From the NCBI GenBank assembly GCA_045106685.1, contig JBGCFB010000323.1, forward strand, positions 1 to 24,429: a stretch of DNA of 24,429 nt. The letters run 5' to 3'. Positions within the stretch are counted from its first letter, which is position 1, and each line of letters begins with the position of its first letter. Positions 1-7,399 of this stretch are shown here, piece by piece. The DNA is from JAUIGE01 sp045106685 (GTDB taxonomy: Bacteria > Bacteroidota > Bacteroidia > J057). The notes below the pieces were generated by a model. That model ran no database searches. It had not been told where the DNA came from and worked only from the letters and a program-made list of their open reading frames with translations. A program made the position numbers and the translations under genes.

Positions 1-116
1 TCTGGGGAGTATGGGATAATGAAGCAATCGGCTGGGCCCATATCGTAGGCATGCTCGTGATTCTTGCTGGCGTATGGCTGGTCAATAGCAAAAAGAAAAA
101 GCCTCTCAAGGATTAA
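1..116 (+). CDS. C-terminal end of a DMT/EamA-like membrane transporter (partial)
   Basis: Only the last 37 codons are inside the window, read from base 3 to the TAA at 114-116. The peptide ends in one hydrophobic helix (around IVGMLVILAGVWLVN) followed by a lysine-rich tail. This layout, a glycine-rich last membrane helix and a short basic cytoplasmic end, is typical of EamA/DMT-type small-molecule transporters. Too little is visible to name a substrate, and another multi-pass membrane protein is possible. The last codons overlap the stem of a terminator hairpin (99-130) that serves the convergent gene on the other strand. Confidence 0.5.
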   Translation, partial: WGVWDNEAIGWAHIVGMLVILAGVWLVNSKKKKPLKD

Positions 117-130
117 TTCCTGAGAGGCTT
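91..130 (-). terminator. Intrinsic terminator of the TlpA-like gene, overlapping the transporter's 3' end
   Basis: The arms AAGCCTCTCA (99-108) and TGAGAGGCTT (121-130) form a perfect 10 bp stem, with a possible inner GGA/TCC pairing. On the minus strand the stem is followed by an uninterrupted U-rich run, because bases 91-100 read AAAAGAAAAA on the plus strand. It lies 25 bases past the stop of the thioredoxin gene and so ends that transcript. The left arm is coding sequence of the transporter. It may also work for the plus strand, but no good T-run follows there. Confidence 0.8.
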
Positions 131-154
131 GAATATCTTAAAAGACCTTTTGTA

Positions 155-694
155 TTAGTCTTCTTCTACAAGTTCGAGAATATGCTCGTATAACTCTTCT
201 TCGTCACCTGGCTTATAAGAAGTATGCTGGTATACAATGTTCAAATCGCCATCAAGCAAAAATGTGTGAGGTACATTTACAACGTTCATAGCGCGGTATA
301 GTTCTTTGTTTGCATCTAGCAATACCGGGAAGTCCCAGTTACGCCCATTTGCAAATGGAGCAACACGAGCGGTATTACGTGCATCGTCTATAGACACTGC
401 ATAAATCTTTACACCTGTTTCTTCTTCCCAATCAACAAGCATATCATTAATCGCTGTCAACTCGCTTACACACGGGTGACACCAAGTAGCCCAAAAGCTG
501 ATTACAATTGGCTTTCCGTCGTTAGAGATTTCGCTAAAGTTGACCATGTTACCCTCGAGGTCCTTGAGCGTAACAGCAGGCAAAGACGAAGTAGATGCAG
601 CGGCATCAGTATCGCTACTTTGATCTGTTTCCTGGGCAAAAGACACTCCACATAGGAGTGTAAAAACAGCAATTAGTGTGATGAATTGTTTCAT
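155..694 (-). CDS. TlpA/ResA-like secreted thioredoxin-fold oxidoreductase
   Basis: 179-residue protein. Residues 1-20 form a signal peptide (MKQF, hydrophobic core, cleavage near SFA-QE), so it acts in the periplasm or membrane-attached. After a short Ser/Asp/Ala-rich linker comes a TlpA-type thioredoxin domain with the redox motif WCHPC (71-75, within FWATWCHPC) and the cis-proline segment VNVPHTFLLD near the end. Family members reduce or isomerise disulfides in exported proteins or support cytochrome c maturation; the partner cannot be read from the sequence. The gene stands alone, converges on the transporter fragment and ends in the hairpin at 99-130. The start ATG fits the signal peptide and a -7 promoter element at 721-728. 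Confidence 0.9.
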   Translation of the reverse strand: MKQFITLIAVFTLLCGVSFAQETDQSSDTDAAASTSSLPAVTLKDLEGNMVNFSEISNDGKPIVISFWATWCHPCVSELTAINDMLVDWEEETGVKIYAVSIDDARNTARVAPFANGRNWDFPVLLDANKELYRAMNVVNVPHTFLLDGDLNIVYQHTSYKPGDEEELYEHILELVEED

Positions 695-720
695 AGTATA
701 AGGTTGAATGAATTGTCCCT

Positions 721-728
721 CAAATATA
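721..728 (-). promoter_or_regulatory. Bacteroidota-type -7 promoter element for the TlpA-like gene
   Basis: The minus strand reads TATATTTG here, an exact match to the Bacteroidota -7 consensus TAnnTTTG, 26 bases before the start codon. A TTTT tract sits about 19 bases further upstream where TTTG would be expected, so the -33 element is degenerate. The surrounding string GTATATTTGAGG also occurs at 824-835 in front of the divergent gene. Confidence 0.6.
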
Positions 729-824
729 CAGAGAGAAAAGTCTATAAAAAGTCACTTACGGTGGTGTAATGTCGTGGATATTGCAGAGGTCACGGATGAT
801 GGAACGCATAATTCTTCAAACCCG

Positions 825-832
825 TATATTTG
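825..832 (+). promoter_or_regulatory. Bacteroidota-type -7 promoter element for the T9SS cargo gene at 912
   Basis: The plus strand reads TATATTTG, matching TAnnTTTG. No clear TTTG lies at the usual upstream spacing. Initiation would be expected roughly 7 bases downstream, almost on top of the ATG at 846. This is one reason to prefer the ATG at 912 as the start. Confidence 0.5.
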
Positions 833-856
833 AGGCATATAATAAATGTATGCGCC

Positions 857-886
857 GTTGGCTTTTAGCTATTTGCGATTGGCCTT
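857..886 (+). repeat. Interspersed intergenic repeat, copy 1 (TTGGC..TTAGCT..GCGATTGGC type)
   Basis: GTTGGCTTTTAGCTATTT followed by GCGATTGGCCTT. Closely related strings occur at 1617-1666 and 5481-5512, all outside genes. This copy lies between the -7 element and the ATG at 912, in the 5' leader of the cargo gene. It is in frame with an upstream ATG at 846, which makes the open frame look longer than the real gene. Confidence 0.6.
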
Positions 887-911
887 GAAACGTTTAGTTA
901 TCTTCTTTTTT

Positions 912-1607
912 ATGAAAAAGTACTTTACCCTATTACTTCTTGCCTTACTTGGATTCGCTTACTCACAAGAGCTAAGCGTCAATGATCACGGTGTCGATCC
1001 TACCTACGGTTTGGGAGATAACGAAGTGCGATTTGCACTAAGAGTTCGCAACCATGATAGCGTTGACCATCGCATCAGGGCGCAAATAGAACCGGAACTG
1101 GCTACTGGCCACAACTTCCAGTTTTGCTGGGATATCTGTTATGCATTAGGTCATACATACAGTATTGATGGGTTACGCATTGCGGCAGGGGACTCCCTGG
1201 GAGCTTTTACCCTATATTTTCGTCCCAATAATAGCCGCGGCGTTTCACGATTCAAAGTAACATTCTTTGCAGAAGACAATCCCGATATTCGCGTAACACA
1301 TACGATGGTGGTAAACCGATTTGGCGTGACTTCTATTTTACCAGAACAGAAAACCACGATCAAACCACCAAGTCCGAATCCTGCGACTGACCACACCGAG
1401 CTTCACATCAATATTGCTCCAATACATCAAAATATAAGCCTGAGGATTTACAACCTTTTAGGAAAAGAGATTAAGCGCATTTCTATAAAAACGGGAACTA
1501 CGAACATGCGCCTCGACCTACGCAAGTTTCGTCAAGGAATCTATTTCCTCTATTTACATGAAGATGATAAACCTATTACTTCGCAGAAGTTGGTGGTACT
1601 TAAGTAG
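912..1607 (+). CDS. Small secreted protein with T9SS type A sorting domain
   Basis: About 231 residues from the ATG at 912. The frame is open from an ATG at 846, but the extra 22 residues come from the intergenic repeat, while MKKYFTLLLLALLGFAYSQ at 912 is a textbook signal peptide. The middle (about residues 22-140) looks like one beta-sandwich domain with two nearby cysteines (FCWDICYALG) and a pattern seen in many T9SS cargo proteins. The last ~75 residues, beginning near PPSPNPATDH and ending GIYFLYLHEDD..KLVVLK, are a type A Por secretion sorting domain, normally removed at the cell surface. Its activity is not recognisable; binding or a structural role is plausible. It converges on the metalloprotease gene. 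Confidence 0.85.
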   Translation: MKKYFTLLLLALLGFAYSQELSVNDHGVDPTYGLGDNEVRFALRVRNHDSVDHRIRAQIEPELATGHNFQFCWDICYALGHTYSIDGLRIAAGDSLGAFTLYFRPNNSRGVSRFKVTFFAEDNPDIRVTHTMVVNRFGVTSILPEQKTTIKPPSPNPATDHTELHINIAPIHQNISLRIYNLLGKEIKRISIKTGTTNMRLDLRKFRQGIYFLYLHEDDKPITSQKLVVLK

Positions 1608-1616
1608 GCTTCTTCG

Positions 1617-1666
1617 CTTTTAGCGGTTGGCCTTTAGCTATTAGTCAAATAGCCAACCGCTAAAAG
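1617..1666. terminator. Inverted repeat between convergent genes (repeat copy 2), probable bidirectional terminator
   Basis: The arms CTTTTAGCGGTTGGC (1617-1631) and GCCAACCGCTAAAAG (1652-1666) pair perfectly over 15 bp around a 20-base loop. It begins 9 bases after the stop of the gene at 912-1607 and touches the stop codon of the metalloprotease at 1667. Neither side has a long T-run outside the stem, so it is a structured 3' end rather than a canonical Rho-independent terminator. The arm sequence belongs to the same family as 857-886 and 5481-5512. Confidence 0.65.
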
Positions 1667-4600
1667 TTAATTCACAATAACCTTCAGCACAGCTTGTTCT
1701 CCTTGACCATCCTGAGCTTCCAGAAAATACATTCCCGGAGCAAGTCCTTCCGTAGAGATCGAAACCTCCGTGCCGCCTGTAGCCTCAGGCATTAGGCTAC
1801 GCTTGACCTGACGGCCCGTCCCATCCATCAGTCGCAATTCGAGGCCTTCTTTAGGGACAAAAACAAACACATTTAGTAAAGAGCCTTGTGGTAGTGGATT
1901 AGGATGAGCTTGCATCCAAATACCTGGTGCATTACCGCGCACGACTGTTGCAATATTGGAGCGGGCAAATGAGCCATCCAGCTCAATGGCTTGCAAACGA
2001 TAGTATAATACATCCACTTGAGGCAAGTTACGGTCCCATTCTACATATCTGCCAGGACCGATCGATACCACATCGGTAAGCGCCTCAAAGCTACGGCCAT
2101 CGAGGCTACGCTGTAGGCGATACATGCGCGAAGCGCCTTCCACTGTCTGCTCCCAATCGAGCCTGATGTATGGGCCTTGAGCCTTGGCGGCAATTTGAGC
2201 ATCCAACGACTGAGGGCAGGCATTTACGACAAGCGAAAATGTTTGCCCGGTCGTGCCTCCATCATTGGACGCAAGCAGTCGAACAGTATATGTACCAGCA
2301 ACTGTGTACGTATGAGTTGGGTTTTGTTGATTGCTAAATGTGCCATCTCCAAAGTCCCACAACCATGAAGTTGCAGGGCTTGGAGCCACAGGCGTATTGT
2401 CTGTAAAGGTAAATACATCAAAGTCACAGCCGCTCGTAGGGTTCACAGTAAATGCTGTCGCCGGCGGAGTGATCGCACAGTCGACAACTTCTACAAAGCC
2501 AAGTTTTTGCTCCACATCATCACAACCTGCAGTATCCGTAACCGTCAGTGACACATAATACAAGCCAGGGGCTGTGTAGGTATGCGAAATGGTAGGGCTA
2601 GCTGTGGAGGAGTTAGTCCCATCCCCAAAGTCCCAATTATAGATTTGAACAGTGGCTCCAGTAGGAGTTCCACTAAATATGATGACTGAGTCTTTGCACA
2701 CCGGACTTATTCGATTCATACTAAAATCGGCCACAGGGCTTTCATTAAATCGATAGTCTACAATGAAGGCGACAGTGTCTCCACGTCCGCAGGAGTTGAT
2801 AAAACTCACGTCGAATGTGTCGGGCCCTGCCTGCGTGTAGCGTACAAAAATATTGGCAACATCGTTCGTCGAATCGCCCGTAACGAGGCCTAGTGTGTCG
2901 AAATCAAAGGAGATATTCGTAAGTGTGCTACTGAATAAAAACGTATCAACTACCAGCACAATAGAAGTGTCACAACCCGCTGTATCGAGAAAGTTTACAA
3001 TAGGTACGGCAGTCCACTCGCCTAAAGCCGGAATGAGTTCGAGATCAAAGTCAATGGAAAATGTAGGGGTAGAAACATCCGCGAGATAATTTGAAATCGC
3101 AGGTGTTGCACGGTTTGCCACAAGGTGATTGTCACCATTCAATTGCCCTTGTCCTACTGTTGATGAAAGGATCTGAATACGGTCAACGGCATCATTATTT
3201 CGAATTTCAACTCCTATATGAAAACGAGAAGAATCGATCGTAACAGGCACAAAAAACGGTATCCATATTTCAGTAAAAAATGGCGCTGCTGGCACGCTCA
3301 GGTCTTGCCCAGGTCTTACATTGTTTAAGCCTCCGATGGGTCCTTGGGCAAGAAAAGGCTCACCGTTTCCATCATCGTTATATACCACAAAGTCAAGTAG
3401 CATACTGCTGTCTGCATCCAGAAAGCCGGTCAATCCAACAAACATAGCGCCGACAGTGGTTACGCCAGGAGTCGGCGTAAAGTAGCGCTCAAAGTATCCG
3501 TACTCGCCTAAGGTATTCGGCACACCTGTCAAGTAATCATTGGCTGCCCACTGGTAAGCTCGCAACGTCGGAAATGGTGTAGCAAATTTCGTAAACAATG
3601 TATCGCAATCTGCTGCCGGAGCCAGTACTTCTATATAATCTGTACGGATCAATGTGTCATTTCCATTTGCATTACTTACGATCAGGCGAACGGTGTACAA
3701 ACCAGGATTTGCATATACAACAGCAGGTGGATTTTGGCCCGTAAATGTTGCTGGTGTTACGCCTCCGGCATTTGCGAAATCGAAATCCCAGTTCCAGGCT
3801 GTGATCAACTGAGGCGGCTGCGACTGATCTGTAAATGTGACCGTAGACGGAGCCTGATATCGAGTGGGGTTTCCGCTAAAATTAGCAACTGGAGGCTGCG
3901 CCCCACAGGTCACCGAACCAAAAGTCGTCCAACTACTCAGGTACGCATCAATCATACAATGCATACGCCCCGACTGATGCTGACTAAAAGTGGTCGAGCA
4001 AAAGGAGTACGACATATGGTTATCGACTGGTGTATTGTTCCAGGTAAAAGCGTCACAAACATTGCCAGGGCCCGCCGGATCAAAACAGTTGTAGGTATTT
4101 GCCGGGTGAGGATTTGTATCACCGCACCAGTCACCTTCGGTATCACCATTATTGGAAGTACCGTTCACATTATCTACCCGCTCATAACAGTTGCTACATG
4201 TCGCGACTTCATCCACTCCACGAAAGGTGTGGTGTAGTCCAAAGGCATGACCTAATTCATGTGAAAGCGTATGGCTTCCGGTAGCAGCATTGGAACGTGC
4301 AAGTACTATCCCACCTCGGACACTGGTTCCTCCCAAGGGATCATAAGGAAAGCGTGCATAGCCGCCCGCTCCGCTGGTCGCGGAAAGGTTGATATTATTA
4401 ACGACATAAACATTTAATACCTGAGAATAATTGGCACCATATGTTCCTTTCAGGCCAGCATCTTCAGTACTGACGTTGATATCATAATATGTAGCGCTCG
4501 TAACAAACTGGGCAGGATCGGCACAGAAGTCTAATCCGAATGGCTGAAAGTCTGCTCTTACCTCTGCTAATAGCAGGTCCAATTGCGCTTGATTTACATT

Positions 4601-5095
4601 ACTTGCTGCGCCTCCATTTTGCACTACTGTCCAGCGAATCTTAATCCACTTTACAGCCTGCCCGACAGTAGGTATTTTAGCATTTCGATTGACTGCGAGA
4701 TCACATGAAACCTCAATAGGACAATTGGCGCGGGAAGCACCGCTGCTATTGACGATCATCGGAACAGGCGTAGCACAACCGCCTTTGCCATAAGCATGAC
4801 GTGGAATGACAAAGGTTACCTCTTCGCCATCAGGCGAAATAAGATTGCCGTTCGCATTCAAAGGCAACACGCGTCCGTCGCCCGAATGGTGGTTGCCACG
4901 CTGAGGAAGAAACTGGTTTCCAAAAGGCTGAGCAATGCTGCCTGACTTTCCATGAGGAAAGGGCTCGTATGGCTTCAGAAGTCGCACAGATCGTGTTTTC
5001 TGGCGAGTATTCACCGATGCATTGTCTATGACTTGTCCGAAGGTCCAGCCCATTAAGAGAAGACCACAGGTAAGGAAGCGTATAAGTCTGTACAT
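1667..5095 (-). CDS. Secreted M43-type (pappalysin-like) zinc metalloprotease with PKD domains and T9SS tag
   Basis: 1142 residues. Signal peptide 1-21; propeptide-like segment to about 130. The catalytic domain (about 130-395) has the extended zinc motif HELGHAFGLHH (279-289: His279, Glu280, His283, His289) and a Met-turn at NHMSYS (Met361), with many cysteines between. This fits M43, the pappalysin/ulilysin/cytophagalysin family, and all key residues are present. PKD domains follow at about 401-490, 785-870 (WDFGDG) and 876-956 (WDFGDG). A region of unknown fold lies at 495-780, a fibronectin-like stretch at 960-1055, and a type A T9SS sorting domain at 1063-1142 (HPNPLPQG..GMYFLEAQDG). It is predicted to be secreted or cell-surface and to digest extracellular protein. 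The start is 26 bases from the divergent gene at 5122, so the two share a very short promoter region. Confidence 0.92.
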   Translation of the reverse strand: MYRLIRFLTCGLLLMGWTFGQVIDNASVNTRQKTRSVRLLKPYEPFPHGKSGSIAQPFGNQFLPQRGNHHSGDGRVLPLNANGNLISPDGEEVTFVIPRHAYGKGGCATPVPMIVNSSGASRANCPIEVSCDLAVNRNAKIPTVGQAVKWIKIRWTVVQNGGAASNVNQAQLDLLLAEVRADFQPFGLDFCADPAQFVTSATYYDINVSTEDAGLKGTYGANYSQVLNVYVVNNINLSATSGAGGYARFPYDPLGGTSVRGGIVLARSNAATGSHTLSHELGHAFGLHHTFRGVDEVATCSNCYERVDNVNGTSNNGDTEGDWCGDTNPHPANTYNCFDPAGPGNVCDAFTWNNTPVDNHMSYSFCSTTFSQHQSGRMHCMIDAYLSSWTTFGSVTCGAQPPVANFSGNPTRYQAPSTVTFTDQSQPPQLITAWNWDFDFANAGGVTPATFTGQNPPAVVYANPGLYTVRLIVSNANGNDTLIRTDYIEVLAPAADCDTLFTKFATPFPTLRAYQWAANDYLTGVPNTLGEYGYFERYFTPTPGVTTVGAMFVGLTGFLDADSSMLLDFVVYNDDGNGEPFLAQGPIGGLNNVRPGQDLSVPAAPFFTEIWIPFFVPVTIDSSRFHIGVEIRNNDAVDRIQILSSTVGQGQLNGDNHLVANRATPAISNYLADVSTPTFSIDFDLELIPALGEWTAVPIVNFLDTAGCDTSIVLVVDTFLFSSTLTNISFDFDTLGLVTGDSTNDVANIFVRYTQAGPDTFDVSFINSCGRGDTVAFIVDYRFNESPVADFSMNRISPVCKDSVIIFSGTPTGATVQIYNWDFGDGTNSSTASPTISHTYTAPGLYYVSLTVTDTAGCDDVEQKLGFVEVVDCAITPPATAFTVNPTSGCDFDVFTFTDNTPVAPSPATSWLWDFGDGTFSNQQNPTHTYTVAGTYTVRLLASNDGGTTGQTFSLVVNACPQSLDAQIAAKAQGPYIRLDWEQTVEGASRMYRLQRSLDGRSFEALTDVVSIGPGRYVEWDRNLPQVDVLYYRLQAIELDGSFARSNIATVVRGNAPGIWMQAHPNPLPQGSLLNVFVFVPKEGLELRLMDGTGRQVKRSLMPEATGGTEVSISTEGLAPGMYFLEAQDGQGEQAVLKVIVN

Positions 5096-5121
5096 AATAT
5101 TCTTTCAGAGAAGCTAAATTA

Positions 5122-5460
5122 ATGCATTTTTGTGGCGTGAAAGCTGTTTTTCTAAAAATTCTCACAGGCCTCGTTACCCTTTGGCCTATTGTAACGGTCA
5201 TCGTGCTCGCCATCGATGCTTTTCAAATTCACAACGCAGGGCTCGACTGGTCCGGTTGGCTGGGTATTACCAAATTTTTTCCGGTAGTATTTCCTGTAAT
5301 ACTTATGCTCACAACATTCATTCCAATGGTGCTGAGTATTTATAAACGAAAGGTTTCTACAAAAGAATATAGCAACTGGAAATGGGCTGTCGTGTTCCTG
5401 GCTCCGCTTGCGCTACCGATCTTTTGGTATCGTTTTATTTGGAAGGAAAATGATGAATAA
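5122..5460 (+). CDS. Small multi-pass membrane protein of unknown function
   Basis: 112 residues with three hydrophobic helices: about 8-31 (ILTGLVTLWPIVTVIVLAIDAF), 47-72 (ITKFFPVVFPVILMLTTFIPMVLSI) and 88-104 (WAVVFLAPLALPIFWYRF). A basic loop (YKRKVSTKEYSNWK) separates helices 2 and 3, and the C-terminus is charged. Arrangement and size recall small PLDc_N/phospholipase D-nuclease N-terminal-like or YqaE-like inner-membrane proteins, but no motif is decisive and I assign no function. The ATG at 5122 is assumed; an in-frame GTG at 5137 would give a more usual short basic N-terminus (MKAVFLKIL). It is divergent from the metalloprotease with only 26 bases between. Confidence 0.65.
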   Translation: MHFCGVKAVFLKILTGLVTLWPIVTVIVLAIDAFQIHNAGLDWSGWLGITKFFPVVFPVILMLTTFIPMVLSIYKRKVSTKEYSNWKWAVVFLAPLALPIFWYRFIWKENDE

Positions 5461-5480
5461 TAATTGCAACTGTTTAGGCT

Positions 5481-5526
5481 GCTGGCTACTAGCTGTTGGC
5501 GATTGGCTTTAGGGCGAATATTCGCC
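5481..5526. repeat. Interspersed repeat copy 3 followed by a GGCGAATATTCGCC palindrome
   Basis: Bases 5481-5512 (GCTGGCTACTAGCTGTTGGC, then GATTGGCTTTAG) match the family at 857-886 and 1617-1666. They are followed directly by a perfect 14-base palindrome, GGCGAATATTCGCC, at 5513-5526. This lies just past the stop of the small membrane protein (5460) and may serve as its 3' end structure, although no T-run is present. Confidence 0.55.
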
Positions 5527-5527
5527 T

Positions 5528-5693
5528 GATTAGGAAGGACTCAAAAATAATTTATTCTTATCACTTGATTTTTTCGATGATGCTGCGTCAAAAAAGTATC
5601 GGATAGCGCGCTATCCTCAACGTTTTTTCCTTGCCTAATTGAAAAACTATTCGTGCCAAGATTAACAACTTATTATTTCGTCGTTCCTTAATT
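5528..5693. repeat. Large imperfect palindromic element (about 165 bases) upstream of the glycan operon
   Basis: The centre is a perfect 16-base palindrome, GGATAGCGCGCTATCC (5601-5616). Outward, the two halves remain related as imperfect inverted repeats: AAAAAAGTATC against AAAAAACGTTGA, GATTTTTTCGATGATG against TAGTTTTTCAATTAGG, and ATTAGGAAGGAC (5528 onward) against AATTAAGGAACGAC (read from 5691 back). There is no open frame inside. The right half contains TTGGCACG on the minus strand (5652-5659). The element ends at the ATG of the next gene at 5694. It could be a dispersed palindromic or MITE-like repeat, a terminator, or a leader RNA structure. No target-site duplication was identified. 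Confidence 0.6.
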
Positions 5694-6284
5694 ATGAAAA
5701 ACCGACTATTAATCACCTTTGTCAAGCACCCGATTGCAGGTCAGGTAAAAACACGTCTGGCAGCCGGAGTCGGCCATGAAGCCGCCATTGCGATTTATCA
5801 AAAGCTCCTGCTCCAAACACGCTCCGCCGCGCAAGGCGGCGATTGGGATGTGCAAATTTGGTACGGCAACTCAGTACCCGAACACGACCTCTGGCAAGAA
5901 ACCGGCTGGCCGCGCGCCCTTCAGCAAGGTGAAGACCTGGGCGCACGCATGCACTTCGCCATGAGTAAAGCATTGGAGGAAGGTTACGAACATGTAGCCC
6001 TCATCGGAAGCGACCTCGCAGAAATGGATACCCTTTTATTAGAAGATGCTTTTGAAAAACTGGAAGAATACGACACCATACTAGGCCCCAGTGCCGACGG
6101 AGGCTTTTACCTCATTGGGCTTAAGAAAGCGATGCCAAGGCTTTTTCTATCAAAATCATGGAGTCACGATCAGGTTTTGGAACAAGCTATTGAACAAATA
6201 AAAAAGGAGAACTGTACCTTGCATCTTCTTCCAGTGTGCCATGATGTAGACACGCAGGAAGACTTAGTGTATTTGAATCTATGA
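5694..6284 (+). CDS. TIGR04282/DUF2064-family nucleotidyl- or glycosyltransferase-like protein
   Basis: 196 residues with a GT-A/nucleotidyltransferase-like fold. The N-terminal nucleotide-binding signature is KHPIAGQVKTRLA (11-23), the DxD-like segment is GSDLAEMD (105-112), and the family block GPSADGGFYLIGL lies at 131-143. These are hallmarks of the TIGR04282 (arsenosugar biosynthesis / rSAM-selenodomain-associated) transferases, relatives of CofC guanylyltransferase. The substrate is unknown. It is the first gene of a tightly packed set: its TGA overlaps the next ATG by four bases (ATGA at 6281-6284), implying translational coupling. The context suggests it supplies or transfers a nucleotide-activated group for a surface glycoconjugate; this is inference. 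Confidence 0.85.
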   Translation: MKNRLLITFVKHPIAGQVKTRLAAGVGHEAAIAIYQKLLLQTRSAAQGGDWDVQIWYGNSVPEHDLWQETGWPRALQQGEDLGARMHFAMSKALEEGYEHVALIGSDLAEMDTLLLEDAFEKLEEYDTILGPSADGGFYLIGLKKAMPRLFLSKSWSHDQVLEQAIEQIKKENCTLHLLPVCHDVDTQEDLVYLNL

Positions 6285-7399
6285 GCAAGCCTGTCCCTAT
6301 TCTCTATTATCATTCGGTTGCAGATCATAATCGCAAGCGCGTATGGAGCTTCCTTTCCTGCCCGGTTCGTATTTTTGAAAAACAAATGGCCTGGCTAGCA
6401 AAAAATGGCTGGTATACATGCCATTGGGAAGAGTTTTCCGATCACCTTGAAGGAAAAAAGGCATTGCCTGAAAAAAGTGTTCTTCTTCATTTTGATGATG
6501 GGTTTCTGGACAACTGGACGGTAGCGCATCCTATCATGGAAAAATACGGCATCAAGTATAGCGTGCTGCTTACACCTGATTTTATAGAACAAAATAATCG
6601 TATCCGACCACAATCGCCTCAAACCCCTGAAGCCGAGATGTATAATTGGTGGGGATACTTATCGAAAGGTGAAATTCAGAAAATGGTCGAGTCCGGCCTT
6701 GCTGATTTTCAGGCGCATGGAGCGACGCATACCTGGTACCCTTCCAGTGATGAGATTGTTGATGTGTATGACGGAAGTCAGACTTTGCCGCATTTGTTGT
6801 GGAATGTGTTTCCAGAGGCGAAGCCCTTGTGGCTTGAGCGCTTTCCAGGCGGCATCATAGAAGGATATCCCGTTTTTGCTCACACAAAATCGCTCGCCAA
6901 TAAAAGGGCTTTTTTACCAAATAAAGACTTCACATCGGCCGCGATCAAAGCCTATGACCCCAAACGCAGCAAAGCAGAGAACCTTGCCAACGTTCAGCAG
7001 CTAGCCGACGATTACCGCAAGCGTGATGCGCTGGGACGCTACGAAACTGATGATGAGCGCATGGCACGCATTACAACAGAGCTGCTTGGCACGAGGGAAA
7101 ACCTGGAGGATATCACAGGAAAACCAGTCCAATATCTGGTCTATCCTGGCGGCGGCCACACACCAGAAACTGATGAGCTTGCCTTCGAATTTGGTTATAA
7201 GCTTTTGTCAAAAGGAACGACTCCCAATGCTTTCGGAAGCAAGCTGAAACATGTGCAGCGGTTTACCGGATATTATCCTTTTAAACCTGCTGGCCTCTCT
7301 TATAGACTCAATATGCTTCTGCTGCGCTTCCAGCTCAGACGTGGCCAGGGCAATCGCCTCATACATGCTGGTATCAATATGGTTAAGCGTTTTGTGTGA
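6281..7399 (+). CDS. Polysaccharide deacetylase family protein (NodB-like, CE4)
   Basis: 372 residues, no signal peptide. Motif 1 is HFDDG (70-74), carrying the catalytic base and first metal ligand aspartates (Asp72, Asp73). Motif 2 is AHGATHTW with metal-binding His146 and His150. A later motif, VYPGGGHT (287-294), corresponds to the RxxY/xPxG-type wall of the CE4 groove. All metal ligands are present, so it should be active in N- or O-deacetylation of a sugar chain. A long insertion (about 155-280) between the second and third motifs is unusual; it contains charged helical sequence. With no export signal it would act in the cytoplasm on a lipid-linked or nucleotide-linked precursor, as the neighbouring GT4 suggests. 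It overlaps both neighbours. Confidence 0.88.
   Translation: MSKPVPILYYHSVADHNRKRVWSFLSCPVRIFEKQMAWLAKNGWYTCHWEEFSDHLEGKKALPEKSVLLHFDDGFLDNWTVAHPIMEKYGIKYSVLLTPDFIEQNNRIRPQSPQTPEAEMYNWWGYLSKGEIQKMVESGLADFQAHGATHTWYPSSDEIVDVYDGSQTLPHLLWNVFPEAKPLWLERFPGGIIEGYPVFAHTKSLANKRAFLPNKDFTSAAIKAYDPKRSKAENLANVQQLADDYRKRDALGRYETDDERMARITTELLGTRENLEDITGKPVQYLVYPGGGHTPETDELAFEFGYKLLSKGTTPNAFGSKLKHVQRFTGYYPFKPAGLSYRLNMLLLRFQLRRGQGNRLIHAGINMVKRFV

Noticed and set aside
846..911. N-terminal extension of the T9SS cargo protein from the ATG at 846
   Set aside because: The extra 22 codons derive from an intergenic repeat and would bury the signal peptide that starts at 912.
3734..4237. 167-codon open frame on the plus strand inside the metalloprotease gene
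   Set aside because: It is antisense to a well-supported gene; the translation is basic and low in recognisable motifs, as expected of a shadow frame.
4830..5213. 127-codon minus-strand frame across the metalloprotease start
   Set aside because: It overlaps the signal peptide region of the M43 gene and the divergent gene in another frame, with no motifs.
5528..5693. CRISPR or attachment-site interpretation of the repeat-rich spacer
   Set aside because: The structure is a single palindrome with no regularly spaced direct repeats, integrase or neighbouring tRNA.
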